Shown here: in pieces, positions 1-6,429 of the stretch
Numbering within the stretch: the stretch's first letter is position 1
How the letters are laid out: the number at the start of each line of letters is the position of its first letter
Source of the DNA: Anaerolineaceae bacterium 46_22
GTDB taxonomy: Bacteria > Chloroflexota > Anaerolineae > Anaerolineales > Anaerolineaceae
Direction: 5' to 3'
Assembly: GCA_001508595.1 (NCBI GenBank)
Contig: LGHA01000122.1
Coordinates: 1 to 7,855 of the forward strand
DNA length: 7,855 bases
Translations under genes and position numbers: made by a program
Notes under the pieces: generated by a model
The model's database searches: none
Told to the model about the DNA's origin: nothing
Seen by the model: the letters and a program-made list of their open reading frames with translations, nothing else

Positions 1-1
1 C

Positions 2-580
2 GTCAATGGGCGGGTGTATCGTGACAACAATCCAAATTTATTTGGCTTGATCGGTATTTATGCATTTGATGGTTATGAAGAATGCCCACCCTGGGTGATT
101 GACCCGGAAAAATCCTACACAGCAGTGTTGGATACCAGTGCCGGCGAAATACAGATTTATCTCTTCGCTGATGTTGCACCTCTGGCGGTAAATTCATTCG
201 TCTTCCTCTCGCAAGAAGGCTGGTACGATGGTGTTTATTTCCACAGGGTCGTTGAGGATTTCGTCGCTCAGGCGGGTGACCCATCTGGTTTAGGTGCGGT
301 TAGCCCGGGTTACGCCTTTGATAATGAAACCGGGAATGGGCTGTCCTTTGATAGCGCCGGGGTTCTGGGAATGGCAAATGCTGGCGTAAATACCAATGGA
401 AGCCAATTCTTTATTACCCTTGGACCGACAACGGATCTTGACGGCGGCTATACCATATTTGGTGAGGTCAAAGAAGAGAGCCTTCAAATCCTGGATGAGA
501 TTGCACTGCGTGATCCAAACACAGCAGTGGATTTTGAAGGTGCAACGATCATTAACGGAATTGAGATCATTGAAAATTAA
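2..580 (+). CDS. Cyclophilin-type peptidyl-prolyl cis-trans isomerase (5' end outside window)
   Basis: This gene would catalyse cis-trans isomerisation of proline peptide bonds and so assist protein folding. The frame is open to the left edge, and the codons before the GTG at 14 read V-N-G-R without a stop, so the gene very probably begins outside the window and GTG 14 is not its true start. Counting from GTG 14, residues 1-34 are a segment I do not recognise, and the cyclophilin domain runs from about 35 to 186. Visible motifs are FHRVV (76-80, catalytic-type Arg 78), F83 and Q86 in the FVAQAGDP block, QFFI (131-134) and LDGGYTIFG (142-150). The last block has Tyr where human cyclophilin A has His126, a substitution I recall as common in bacterial members. 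Export cannot be judged because the N-terminus is missing. The next gene starts 21 bases downstream. Confidence 0.93.
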   Translation, partial: VNGRVYRDNNPNLFGLIGIYAFDGYEECPPWVIDPEKSYTAVLDTSAGEIQIYLFADVAPLAVNSFVFLSQEGWYDGVYFHRVVEDFVAQAGDPSGLGAVSPGYAFDNETGNGLSFDSAGVLGMANAGVNTNGSQFFITLGPTTDLDGGYTIFGEVKEESLQILDEIALRDPNTAVDFEGATIINGIEIIEN

Positions 581-601
581 GCGATAAGGGATTCGCTTTT
601 T

Positions 602-1882
602 ATGGAAGCTCGAGAAACGAACACTCGGGATTGGCCTACGAGATTAAGCCTGGGTCTGAGCGGGCTGGGGATAGCCTATTTTCTGATTCAGGCTTTAATT
701 TTTGCATTCTTGTGGTTGTCGAATTTCAGCTCGGCTCAGGGCAGCATGGATCAGGTCATTTCCTTCGGTTTATTGATCTGGTCTTCAATCCTATCCGGGT
801 TGATGCTGGTTCCTGTATTCTTATTAAGCTTAAGCGAGCTGCGCGGGCAAGCTCCCCCAGCGTGGCTGGTATCCAGGAAGACAACCTACCGAAAAAGTGT
901 TCTATGGATTATTCCATTATGGCCGGTGATCGTATTGATCGGTTGGTTTGTTGCTGACCGCCCTTTGGCGGCGGCTTTTCTTTTAGGACCGATTAACCTC
1001 CTGGTCGCCGGTTTACCGATATTGTGGGTTTATTTATATGCCAGCAGGGGTTTAAAGCGAGGCATGCAGGTAAGGCAGTGGCGAATCTTTGGTTTCAGCC
1101 TGACCATCACACCCTTTATTGTCATCATTTTAGAAATCATCGCTATTTTGATTTTAGGCGGCTTGGGTGCCCTCTGGGTGTCATACCGTACATCTATTAA
1201 CCCTTCTTTTGAAAGAGATCTGACATATTTGTTCAACCAGGCTTCAATCTATCAGAATGACCTTGATGGACTGCTTGAACTATTAAGACCAGCGATACTT
1301 CAACCGGGTGTCATTATGTGGGTGCTTGTCCTTTTCGCCGGCGTCATTCCAATTATTGAAGAAGTTATAAAGACCATTGCCTTATGGCCGATGGCAGGCA
1401 GAAAGATTACGCCGCAAGAAGGTTTTGTGGGCGGCTTATTGTGCGGGGCTGGCTTTGCTTTTATTGAAAACGTGATGTATTTCACAGTGTCGATCACAGC
1501 GATGGATTGGTTATTCCTGGCAATCGGGCGTGCAGGCACTGGTGTTTTACATATGCTGGCATCCGGGCTGGTCGGTTGGGGTTTGGCAATTGCCTGGCGA
1601 GATGGAAATTGGCGCTTCTTAACAGGGACCACTTTGTTAGCGATTGTGCTCCACGCGCTTTGGAACGCTGTAGCACTGATAACGGGTGTTGCTTCCCTGG
1701 GCATGCCGGATGCTGAATCAACAGTCTGGAAAAACCTCTTATACAGCTTGCCCACACTTATCATTTTTATAATTTCTGTTGTTGGTATAGTTTTAATCAA
1801 TCGGCACTTTAGAAAACAAAATCATCTTAAAACTGCGGACACCGATCAGGACTCAGAAAATGAAGAACGGGTCAATCATTAA
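602..1882 (+). CDS. PrsW-family intramembrane metalloprotease, long N-terminal form
   Basis: This is a polytopic membrane protein of 426 residues with the PrsW signature. The core has a Glu-Glu pair in EEVIK (253-257), a Gly-rich helix ending in GFAFIEN (284-290), His 317 in GVLHMLASG and His 351 in LHALWNA. In the family the glutamates and histidines form the putative metal site inside the membrane; Bacillus PrsW cleaves the anti-sigma factor RsiW. Hydrophobic stretches lie at about 20-40, 52-77, 100-117, 122-147, 163-195, 234-262, 275-297, 313-331, 338-361 and 377-400. A charged acidic tail (about 404-426) follows. The N-terminal half adds membrane segments absent from the short Bacillus enzyme of about 218 residues. 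ATG 602 is preceded by TAAGGG at 585-590, a weak ribosome site with 11-nt spacing. No anti-sigma factor gene lies nearby, so the substrate is unknown. Confidence 0.88.
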   Translation: MEARETNTRDWPTRLSLGLSGLGIAYFLIQALIFAFLWLSNFSSAQGSMDQVISFGLLIWSSILSGLMLVPVFLLSLSELRGQAPPAWLVSRKTTYRKSVLWIIPLWPVIVLIGWFVADRPLAAAFLLGPINLLVAGLPILWVYLYASRGLKRGMQVRQWRIFGFSLTITPFIVIILEIIAILILGGLGALWVSYRTSINPSFERDLTYLFNQASIYQNDLDGLLELLRPAILQPGVIMWVLVLFAGVIPIIEEVIKTIALWPMAGRKITPQEGFVGGLLCGAGFAFIENVMYFTVSITAMDWLFLAIGRAGTGVLHMLASGLVGWGLAIAWRDGNWRFLTGTTLLAIVLHALWNAVALITGVASLGMPDAESTVWKNLLYSLPTLIIFIISVVGIVLINRHFRKQNHLKTADTDQDSENEERVNH

Positions 1883-1924
1883 GGATCAAGAATCACAGCC
1901 CAGGTTTGCCAGGAGCATTCATTT

Positions 1925-2599
1925 ATGAAAAAATACCCTTTATTAGAACCGATCCGATTTTTGGTCAGGACGCTGACTAAATTTAGGGTGGAAAATCAGG
2001 CGCGTATTCCAAAGACCGGTGGGGTATTAATTACCACCAATCACTTGAGCCTGCTGGATACCCCTATCCTCCTGACAATTACAGACCGGGATGACCTAGT
2101 AGCAATCATTGCGAAAAAATATCGGGGAAAGCCATTTTTCAAATGGGTGCTGGAGAAGGTTGGGACGATGGTCTGGATGGATCGGACAACAACCGACTTT
2201 GCTGCGATCCGAGAAGCCCTTGATCATCTTCGTCATGGTTCAATTGTGGGTATTGCACCGGAAGGTACTCGCAGCAGGGAATCAATGGGATTACTGGAAG
2301 GGAAACCTGGGGCTGTTTTGATGGCCGCGAGGGCTTCAGTTCCCATTGTCCCGGTTGGCATAATTGGTTCAGAACAAATCAACGCACATTTTCTCAAACT
2401 CAAACGCCCCCCTGTCACTGTTCGAGTTGGGGAGCCTTACGTGCTGCCAGAAATGGATCGGGACGATCGACAGGGTTGGCTTGCTCGCAATACCGACGAG
2501 ATCATGTGCCGCATTGCCGCCTTGCTTCCGCCAGAATATCGCGGTTTTTATGAAGATCATCCTCGTTTAAAGGAATTGCTGGCTGAAGAGACGAAGTAG
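1925..2599 (+). CDS. plsC: 1-acyl-sn-glycerol-3-phosphate acyltransferase (PlsC family)
   Basis: This enzyme would transfer an acyl chain to lysophosphatidic acid, giving phosphatidic acid at the cytoplasmic face of the membrane. The 224-residue protein shows the family motifs in order: NHLSLLD (39-45, the HX4D catalytic pair His 40 and Asp 45), PEGTRSRE (112-119, phosphate-binding motif III) and VPIVPVGI (139-146, motif IV). No clear full membrane span is visible; the short N-terminus is amphipathic. ATG 1925 is well supported by AGGAG at 1911-1915 with 9-nt spacing. A 42-nt gap separates it from the PrsW gene, and I see no promoter in that gap, so the two may be cotranscribed. Exact acyl acceptor specificity cannot be read from the sequence; related members acylate other lysolipids. 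Confidence 0.9.
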   Translation: MKKYPLLEPIRFLVRTLTKFRVENQARIPKTGGVLITTNHLSLLDTPILLTITDRDDLVAIIAKKYRGKPFFKWVLEKVGTMVWMDRTTTDFAAIREALDHLRHGSIVGIAPEGTRSRESMGLLEGKPGAVLMAARASVPIVPVGIIGSEQINAHFLKLKRPPVTVRVGEPYVLPEMDRDDRQGWLARNTDEIMCRIAALLPPEYRGFYEDHPRLKELLAEETK

Positions 2600-2642
2600 C
2601 AAATCGAATCTCAGCACATAATTCTGAGCCGTTCAATAATGG

Positions 2643-2670
2643 ATGACTGATTATTTCACGGTGGTATAAT
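2643..2670 (+). promoter_or_regulatory. Sigma-70-type promoter with extended -10, giving a leaderless start
   Basis: A perfect TATAAT lies at 2665-2670 and is preceded by TG one base upstream (2662-2663), giving the extended -10 form TGGTATAAT. A partial -35, ATGACT (4 of 6 matches to TTGACA), lies at 2643-2648 with a 16-nt spacer. Transcription would be expected about 7 nt after the -10 hexamer, at about 2677, which is the A of the DUF951 start codon. The transcript would therefore have no leader and no Shine-Dalgarno site. The promoter falls in the 77-nt gap after plsC and should drive the DUF951 and glycosyltransferase genes. Confidence 0.75.
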
Positions 2671-2676
2671 CCAAAA

Positions 2677-2886
2677 ATGTTACCCGATTTAGATTTAAAC
2701 GATGTGATTCGAATGCGCAAACCCCATCCATGCGGGGGTTATGAGTGGCGTGTTGTGCGTCTGGGAGCGGATATTGGTTTGGTATGCCTGACCTGCGGCA
2801 GACGAATTATGCTTGATCGACGATCTCTCAGGAACCGGATGAAAACCATTGTGAGCAAAGCTGAGGCGAATGATGCCCAGGAATAA
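2677..2886 (+). CDS. DUF951 family small protein, Cys-containing
   Basis: This 69-residue protein matches the DUF951 pattern as I recall it: a short N-terminal strand (LDLNDVIRM), then [10 protein letters not shown] (15-24), [11 protein letters not shown] (27-37), CLTCGRR (37-43) and a basic C-terminal region. Cys 19, Cys 37 and Cys 40, perhaps with His 17, could form a small metal site; that is inference. The biochemical role of the family is not established as far as I know. ATG 2677 keeps the N-terminal strand before HPCG that family members carry. No ribosome site is present; GGTGG at 2660-2664 is too far away and would lie upstream of the predicted transcript start. Its 3' end overlaps the glycosyltransferase start, implying translational coupling. 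Confidence 0.9.
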   Translation: MLPDLDLNDVIRMRKPHPCGGYEWRVVRLGADIGLVCLTCGRRIMLDRRSLRNRMKTIVSKAEANDAQE

Positions 2887-4012
2887 TAAAGTACCTCACA
2901 TAGTTTTTCTGTTTTCAGATACCGGCGGCGGACATCGCAGCGCTGCCCAGGCGATCATTGAAGCCTTGGAAATTTATTATCCCAACCAGGTTACGACTAA
3001 AATGGTGGACTTCTTTGTGGAATATGCACCGCCGCCTTTTGATCTGGCACCGGCAACCTATGCGCAAATGGGTCAAGTGCCTGAATTATGGAAACTTGGT
3101 TATAAATTGAGCGACGGCAAACGCCGCTCAAAATTCATTCAAGAAGTATTGTGGCCTTATATACGCAAGTCAACGGCAAATTTGTTAAAGGAACATCCCT
3201 GTGATTTATTCCTTTCAGTGCATCCAATTGTCAACACGCCCATCTTGCATGCATTGGAGGAAATTCCCATCCCTTATATGATTGTGATTACGGATATGGT
3301 GACCACCCATGCTTTTTGGTACAGCAAAAGAGCAAACCTGACCCTGACGCCAACGGAAGAAGCCCGAGAGAGAGGGCTCGAATTTGGATTGAATCCGGAC
3401 AAAATCAAGGTGGTTGGCCAGCCGATAGCGGACCAATTCCGAAGGCCTTCAGCATCCAAAAATGAATTAAGGAAGAAATTCGGGTGGCCTGAGGATTTAC
3501 CTGTTGTTTTGATGGTTAGCGGTGGTGAGGGCATGGGACCGATCGAAGAAACGGTCCGAGCGGTTGATGGGGCTGGGCTGGATTTGATGATGGTGGTGAT
3601 TGCCGGGAGAAACCAATCTTTGAAGCAAAACCTGGAGGATGCAGTCCTTCAGACGCCCAATGAGGTTTTGGGTTTTGTGGAGAACATGCCAGACCTGATG
3701 AACGCCGCTGACATTATTGTCACCAAGGCTGGACCAGGGACGATTTCTGAAGCCTTTGTTGCGGGCTTACCCATTATCCTTTATTCCCGGATGCCGGGGC
3801 AGGAAGATGGCAATATTGATTACGTGGTTGACAAGGGATCTGGTGTTTGGGCACCGCGTCCGATGGATGTGGTTGAGACCTTGCGGTTATGGCTTGAGGA
3901 CCCTTCTGAACGGCAAAGGGTAGCAGCGGTTTCAAAAAGCCTGTCACGCCCGGATGCATCCATGGATATTGCAGGTGAGATAATTAAGATTGTTAATAAT
4001 CCACAAATCTGA
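2870..4012 (+). CDS. MGDG synthase/MurG-like glycosyltransferase (GT28 type)
   Basis: This is a 380-residue GT-B fold enzyme, probably a diacylglycerol glycosyltransferase making membrane glycolipid from a UDP-sugar. The N-terminal half has the acceptor-domain block [11 protein letters not shown] (16-26) typical of MGDG synthases, then SVHPIVNTP (116-124) and [11 protein letters not shown] (140-150). The C-terminal half has VSGGEGMG (216-223), [19 protein letters not shown] (268-286) with AGPGTISEA just after it (287-295), and GQEDGN (310-315), the nucleotide-sugar binding region. No signal peptide or membrane span is evident; family members bind the membrane peripherally. ATG 2870 overlaps the DUF951 gene by 17 nt. 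A second in-frame ATG at 2873 fits GAGG at 2863-2866 better (6-nt spacing) and may be the real start. Placement after plsC, which leads to the diacylglycerol precursor, fits a lipid role. MurG-like or processive glucosyltransferase activity is the main alternative. Confidence 0.88.
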   Translation: MMPRNNKVPHIVFLFSDTGGGHRSAAQAIIEALEIYYPNQVTTKMVDFFVEYAPPPFDLAPATYAQMGQVPELWKLGYKLSDGKRRSKFIQEVLWPYIRKSTANLLKEHPCDLFLSVHPIVNTPILHALEEIPIPYMIVITDMVTTHAFWYSKRANLTLTPTEEARERGLEFGLNPDKIKVVGQPIADQFRRPSASKNELRKKFGWPEDLPVVLMVSGGEGMGPIEETVRAVDGAGLDLMMVVIAGRNQSLKQNLEDAVLQTPNEVLGFVENMPDLMNAADIIVTKAGPGTISEAFVAGLPIILYSRMPGQEDGNIDYVVDKGSGVWAPRPMDVVETLRLWLEDPSERQRVAAVSKSLSRPDASMDIAGEIIKIVNNPQI

Positions 4013-4018
4013 TATGAT
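3990..4018 (+). promoter_or_regulatory. Sigma-70-type promoter with extended -10 for the tsaE operon
   Basis: TTGTTA at 3990-3995 (4 of 6 matches to the -35 consensus) is followed by a 17-nt spacer and TATGAT at 4013-4018. A TG at 4010-4011, one base before the hexamer, makes it an extended -10. The -35 lies inside the last codons of the glycosyltransferase, and the TGA stop of that gene provides the TG. Predicted initiation near 4025 is only about 8 nt before ATG 4033 and 21 nt before ATG 4046, leaving almost no leader. Confidence 0.65.
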
Positions 4019-4032
4019 ATTAAAGACAAATT

Positions 4033-4068
4033 ATGCCGATATTAGATGACAGCATTTTTGAATTGTCG
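4033..4068 (+). other. Probable displaced N-terminus of tsaE, out of frame
   Basis: The ATG at 4033 opens a frame reading MPILDDSIFELS. I recall this kind of beginning in TsaE proteins of related Chloroflexota, but here it continues into sequence without TsaE motifs, ending at a stop at 4222-4224. The recognisable TsaE domain lies one base off in the next frame. The layout suggests a net change of one base (for example in the T5 run at 4055-4059) or a deletion whose length leaves remainder 2 on division by 3. Natural mutation and sequence error cannot be told apart from this window. Confidence 0.42.
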
Positions 4069-4504
4069 TATGGGGATTCACCTGGGTGGTTACCTTCGCC
4101 TAGGGGATGTCATTTGCCTGGAAGGGAACCTGGGTTCTGGCAAAACCACGCTTGTGCAGGGGATTGCCCGGGGGTGGGGAGCTTTGGACCCCGTTTCCAG
4201 CCCCTCATTTATGATTGTGAATGAATATCGGCGGGCAGACCAGGAACGCCTGTATCACCTGGATGCCTACCGTCTGAACGGCAGCATGGATGCAGACCTT
4301 CTGGACTTTGATCGCATGCTCAGCCAAGGACCGATTGTGATTGAGTGGGCAGAGAAGGTCAAGGGTGTTTTGCCGGAGTCTTATCTGTGGATTACTCTGA
4401 AATATACCGGGATGGAACACCGGGCAATGCGGCTGACATCCCAGGGCAAGCGTCATGAGAAGATTATTGACCAATTAAGACGAAAATTGTATGGAGATTT
4501 CTAG
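4046..4504 (+). CDS. tsaE: tRNA t6A biosynthesis ATPase TsaE, N-terminus apparently disrupted
   Basis: TsaE is the ATPase that works with TsaB and TsaD to make N6-threonylcarbamoyladenosine at position 37 of ANN-decoding tRNAs. The P-loop EGNLGSGKTT is at 26-35 (Lys 33), followed by SSPSF (51-55), LDAYRL (72-77) and VIEWAEK (98-104), all in family order and spacing. The length of 152 residues is near normal, but the first helix bearing the usual conserved Thr and Gly is not recognisable, and residues 1-7 do not resemble the family. A TAG at 4043-4045 blocks any upstream extension in this frame, so the start can only be ATG 4046, ATG 4070 or a minor codon, and none has a Shine-Dalgarno site. 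A likely original start at 4033 lies in another frame. The stop overlaps the tsaB start by one base. Confidence 0.85.
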   Translation: MTAFLNCRMGIHLGGYLRLGDVICLEGNLGSGKTTLVQGIARGWGALDPVSSPSFMIVNEYRRADQERLYHLDAYRLNGSMDADLLDFDRMLSQGPIVIEWAEKVKGVLPESYLWITLKYTGMEHRAMRLTSQGKRHEKIIDQLRRKLYGDF

Positions 4505-5172
4505 TGTTATTAGCCTTTGATACATCGACATCTTGGATCAGCCTGGCGCTTTATGATGGTGTCTTTATTCGATATGAGATGAGCTGGCAGAGCCAGCATC
4601 ACCACACAGTTGAATTGGCGCCTGCGATACAAGCGCTTTACCGACATACGGAAACCACCAGTGATGATCTGACGGGCCTGGCTGTGGCAATTGGCCCCGG
4701 CTCATTTACCAGTTTGCGGATCGGTTTGGCAGCAGTGAAGGGCTTATCACTGGCTTTAAACCTGCCTGTGGCAGGGGTGCCTTCGCTGGATATAATTGCA
4801 AGAGCCCAGCCGCTAGATGATAAACAGATGATTGCCGTGCTTCAGGCTGGACGATCACGCCTGGCTTATGCCACTTATAAGGTTGAAAACGGCGCATGGC
4901 AAGCCCAGGGAGCACCAGCGGTGATTGATCCTAAAGAATTGGTTAAAATGATCAAAGAGCCAACATTGGTATGCGGGGAACTTTCACGGGAAGCACGTTC
5001 AATAATCGGTCGACGCTGGAAAAATGCCATCCTTGCCTCGCCATCTTTGTCCTTGCGTCGTGCCGGCTTCCTGGCAGAGATCGGCTGGGAAAGGCTGCAA
5101 AATGACCAGGCGGATGACCCCGTGACATTGGCACCCATTTACCTGAGCACGAGCAATTCTATTCCAGATTAA
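4504..5172 (+). CDS. tsaB: tRNA t6A biosynthesis protein TsaB
   Basis: TsaB is the catalytically inactive partner that dimerises with the TsaD threonylcarbamoyl transferase in bacterial t6A synthesis. The 222-residue protein begins with the ASKHA-fold strand LLAFDTSTSWISLALYD (2-18). It has a His-rich segment HHHTVEL (32-38) near where the family usually has HSE-like residues, and carries the diagnostic GPGSFTSLRIG (64-74). Length is near the usual 230. The GTG start at 4504 shares its G with the TAG stop of tsaE and has GGAG at 4493-4496 with 7-nt spacing, so translation is probably coupled. rimI begins one base after its stop. TsaD is not in this window; fusion forms exist in other bacteria, but this protein has only the TsaB part. 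Confidence 0.94.
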   Translation: MLLAFDTSTSWISLALYDGVFIRYEMSWQSQHHHTVELAPAIQALYRHTETTSDDLTGLAVAIGPGSFTSLRIGLAAVKGLSLALNLPVAGVPSLDIIARAQPLDDKQMIAVLQAGRSRLAYATYKVENGAWQAQGAPAVIDPKELVKMIKEPTLVCGELSREARSIIGRRWKNAILASPSLSLRRAGFLAEIGWERLQNDQADDPVTLAPIYLSTSNSIPD

Positions 5173-5173
5173 G

Positions 5174-5692
5174 ATGCCTGAGAATCAAAAACAGGCGCAG
5201 CTTATTTTTCGTCCCATGACCACTTCAGATCTGGACCAGGTGGCAGCTGTTGACCGTGCTGCCTTTCCGACCCCCTGGCCAAAAGACGCCTTTCTGTATG
5301 AGATCAAACGCGGGCGGAATTCGGTTTGCTGGGTAGCAGAACAAGCGGAATCCGGCGGCGAAATCCAGGTTGTGGCATCGATTGTTATTTGGCTGGTTTT
5401 GGATGAAGCGCATATTGGCACACTGGCAGTCAAACCTGGCTATCGCGGCCAGAAAATTGGACAGAAACTTCTGGCTTTGACGCTCATAGAATGCCAGCGG
5501 CGGGGTGCACGACAGGCGCTGCTCGAGGTGCGCCAGAGCAACCATGCGGCACAAGCACTTTACCGCAAATTAGGTTTTGAAACCGTGGGTTTACGAAAGG
5601 ATTATTACAAAGACACCCACGAGGACGCAATTTTGATGACTCTGGAAAGGCTTAACCTGGAAAACCTTGCCCAGCTGGCACAAGGCGGATAA
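5174..5692 (+). CDS. rimI: Ribosomal protein bS18 N-alpha-acetyltransferase RimI (GNAT)
   Basis: This is a GNAT-fold acetyltransferase that uses acetyl-CoA; RimI in E. coli acetylates the N-terminal Ala of ribosomal protein bS18. The 172-residue sequence shows FRPMTTSDLDQVAAVD (12-27), the acetyl-CoA pyrophosphate loop RGQKIGQKLL (91-100), LEVRQSNHAAQALYRKLGF (117-135) and YYKDTHEDAILM (144-155). Glu 118 and Tyr 130 align with E. coli Glu103 and Tyr115, the proposed catalytic base and acid. A tail of about 15 residues extends past the usual domain end. ATG 5174 lies one base after the tsaB stop with no good ribosome site, so coupling is likely. The tsaB-rimI neighbourhood is widespread in bacteria. 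Some relatives acetylate lysines or other proteins, so the substrate is inferred. Confidence 0.92.
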   Translation: MPENQKQAQLIFRPMTTSDLDQVAAVDRAAFPTPWPKDAFLYEIKRGRNSVCWVAEQAESGGEIQVVASIVIWLVLDEAHIGTLAVKPGYRGQKIGQKLLALTLIECQRRGARQALLEVRQSNHAAQALYRKLGFETVGLRKDYYKDTHEDAILMTLERLNLENLAQLAQGG

Positions 5693-5717
5693 GATTATTG
5701 AGGTTTGGAATTCTTGT

Positions 5718-5724
5718 AGGAGGT
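5718..5724 (+). promoter_or_regulatory. Strong ribosome binding site for the uracil-DNA glycosylase gene
   Basis: AGGAGGT lies at 5718-5724, 4 to 5 nt before the GTG at 5729. It is the best Shine-Dalgarno match in the window and fixes the GTG start. It contrasts with the weak or absent sites of rimI, tsaE and DUF951. Confidence 0.85.
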
Positions 5725-5728
5725 CATA

Positions 5729-6388
5729 GTGAACGCAGAAGCAGTACTCAAAGAAATTGGGCAGCAAACATCAGTTTGTACACGTTGCAAGCTGCATTAC
5801 TCACGCAGAAACGCCGTTCCTGGCGCGGGTAACCCCAACAGCACGCTTATGTTTATCGGGGAAGGACCCGGGTTTCATGAAAACCAACAGGGACTGCCCT
5901 TTGTGGGTGCTGCAGGTTCATTTTTAGATGAGCTGCTGGCGGAAGCCGGGCTCAAGCGAGAGGATGTTTTCATAACCAATGTGGTAAAATGCCGCCCGCC
6001 AGGAAACCGGGATCCGCAGCCTGAAGAATTGGAAGCCTGCAAACCCTATCTTGAACGCCAGATCGCTGCTATTAATCCAGATGTGATCGTTACCCTCGGC
6101 AGGTTTTCGATGGGACATTTCATCAACAACGGCAAGATCAGCAGCATTCACGGACGGTCTTTTTGGTCAAACGGGCGCATGGTTATTCCCATGTATCATC
6201 CCGCTGCGGCTTTGCATCAGCCTTCACTGCGAAGCGTAGTGGTAGAGGACTTTCAGAAATTACCGGGGATGATAAATGAAGCACAGGAAGCACGACGCAG
6301 CAATCCGGACCAGGCATCATTTAGTGCGGTGGAAACCTTGGAAGATACCCAGGATGACCACGGCACTGAGCAGCTGAGCTTATTCTAA
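5729..6388 (+). CDS. udg: Family 4 uracil-DNA glycosylase with Fe-S cluster and terminal clamp motif
   Basis: This enzyme excises uracil from DNA, starting base excision repair after cytosine deamination or dUMP misincorporation. Four cysteines (17, 20, 88, 104) have the spacing of the family 4 iron-sulfur ligands. Motif A is GEGPGFHENQQGLPFVG (44-60), TNVVKCRPPGNRDP lies at 83-96 and motif B is HPAAALH (157-163). Length is 219 residues. After a polar, probably disordered tail (about 185-213) the protein ends in QLSLF (215-219), a perfect match to the bacterial sliding-clamp-binding consensus. GTG 5729 is fixed by a strong Shine-Dalgarno at 5718-5724. It lies 36 nt after rimI with no evident promoter between, so it probably belongs to the tsaE-tsaB-rimI transcript. 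Family 5 is unlikely because its motif A differs. Confidence 0.94.
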   Translation: MNAEAVLKEIGQQTSVCTRCKLHYSRRNAVPGAGNPNSTLMFIGEGPGFHENQQGLPFVGAAGSFLDELLAEAGLKREDVFITNVVKCRPPGNRDPQPEELEACKPYLERQIAAINPDVIVTLGRFSMGHFINNGKISSIHGRSFWSNGRMVIPMYHPAAALHQPSLRSVVVEDFQKLPGMINEAQEARRSNPDQASFSAVETLEDTQDDHGTEQLSLF

Positions 6389-6418
6389 AAATTATTTTTC
6401 GAGCTATTCCTAACTGCT

Positions 6419-6429
6419 TATGATAAAAT
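6419..6429 (+). promoter_or_regulatory. Candidate promoter -10 region for the UDP-sugar dehydrogenase gene
   Basis: Two overlapping -10-like elements occur in the 79-nt gap after udg: TATGAT at 6419-6424 and TAAAAT at 6424-6429. The second is preceded by TG with one intervening base (6421-6423), giving an extended -10. No good -35 is visible; TTTTCG at 6396-6401 is a poor match 17 nt before the first hexamer. A start near 6431-6436 would leave a leader of about 32-37 nt carrying a Shine-Dalgarno site. Confidence 0.5.

Noticed and set aside
14..580. GTG 14 as the true start of the cyclophilin gene
   Set aside because: The frame stays open to the window edge and there is no ribosome site; the residues before the domain look like the inside of a longer protein.
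1300..1800. 166-codon open frame on the minus strand inside the PrsW-family gene
   Set aside because: It is antisense to a well-supported membrane-protein gene, has a low-complexity composition rich in Ile, Lys, Pro and Thr, and shows no recognisable motif.
2610..2628. Possible terminator hairpin after plsC (CTCAG, 9-nt loop, CTGAG)
   Set aside because: The stem is only 5 bp and no T run follows, so it does not meet the pattern of an intrinsic terminator.
5225..5554. 109-codon open frame on the minus strand inside rimI
   Set aside because: It covers the conserved GNAT core in antisense and has no ribosome site or family resemblance.
5698..5728. Possible promoter before the uracil-DNA glycosylase (TTGAGG at 5698-5703)
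   Set aside because: No acceptable -10 lies 15-19 nt downstream; that position is occupied by the ribosome binding site.
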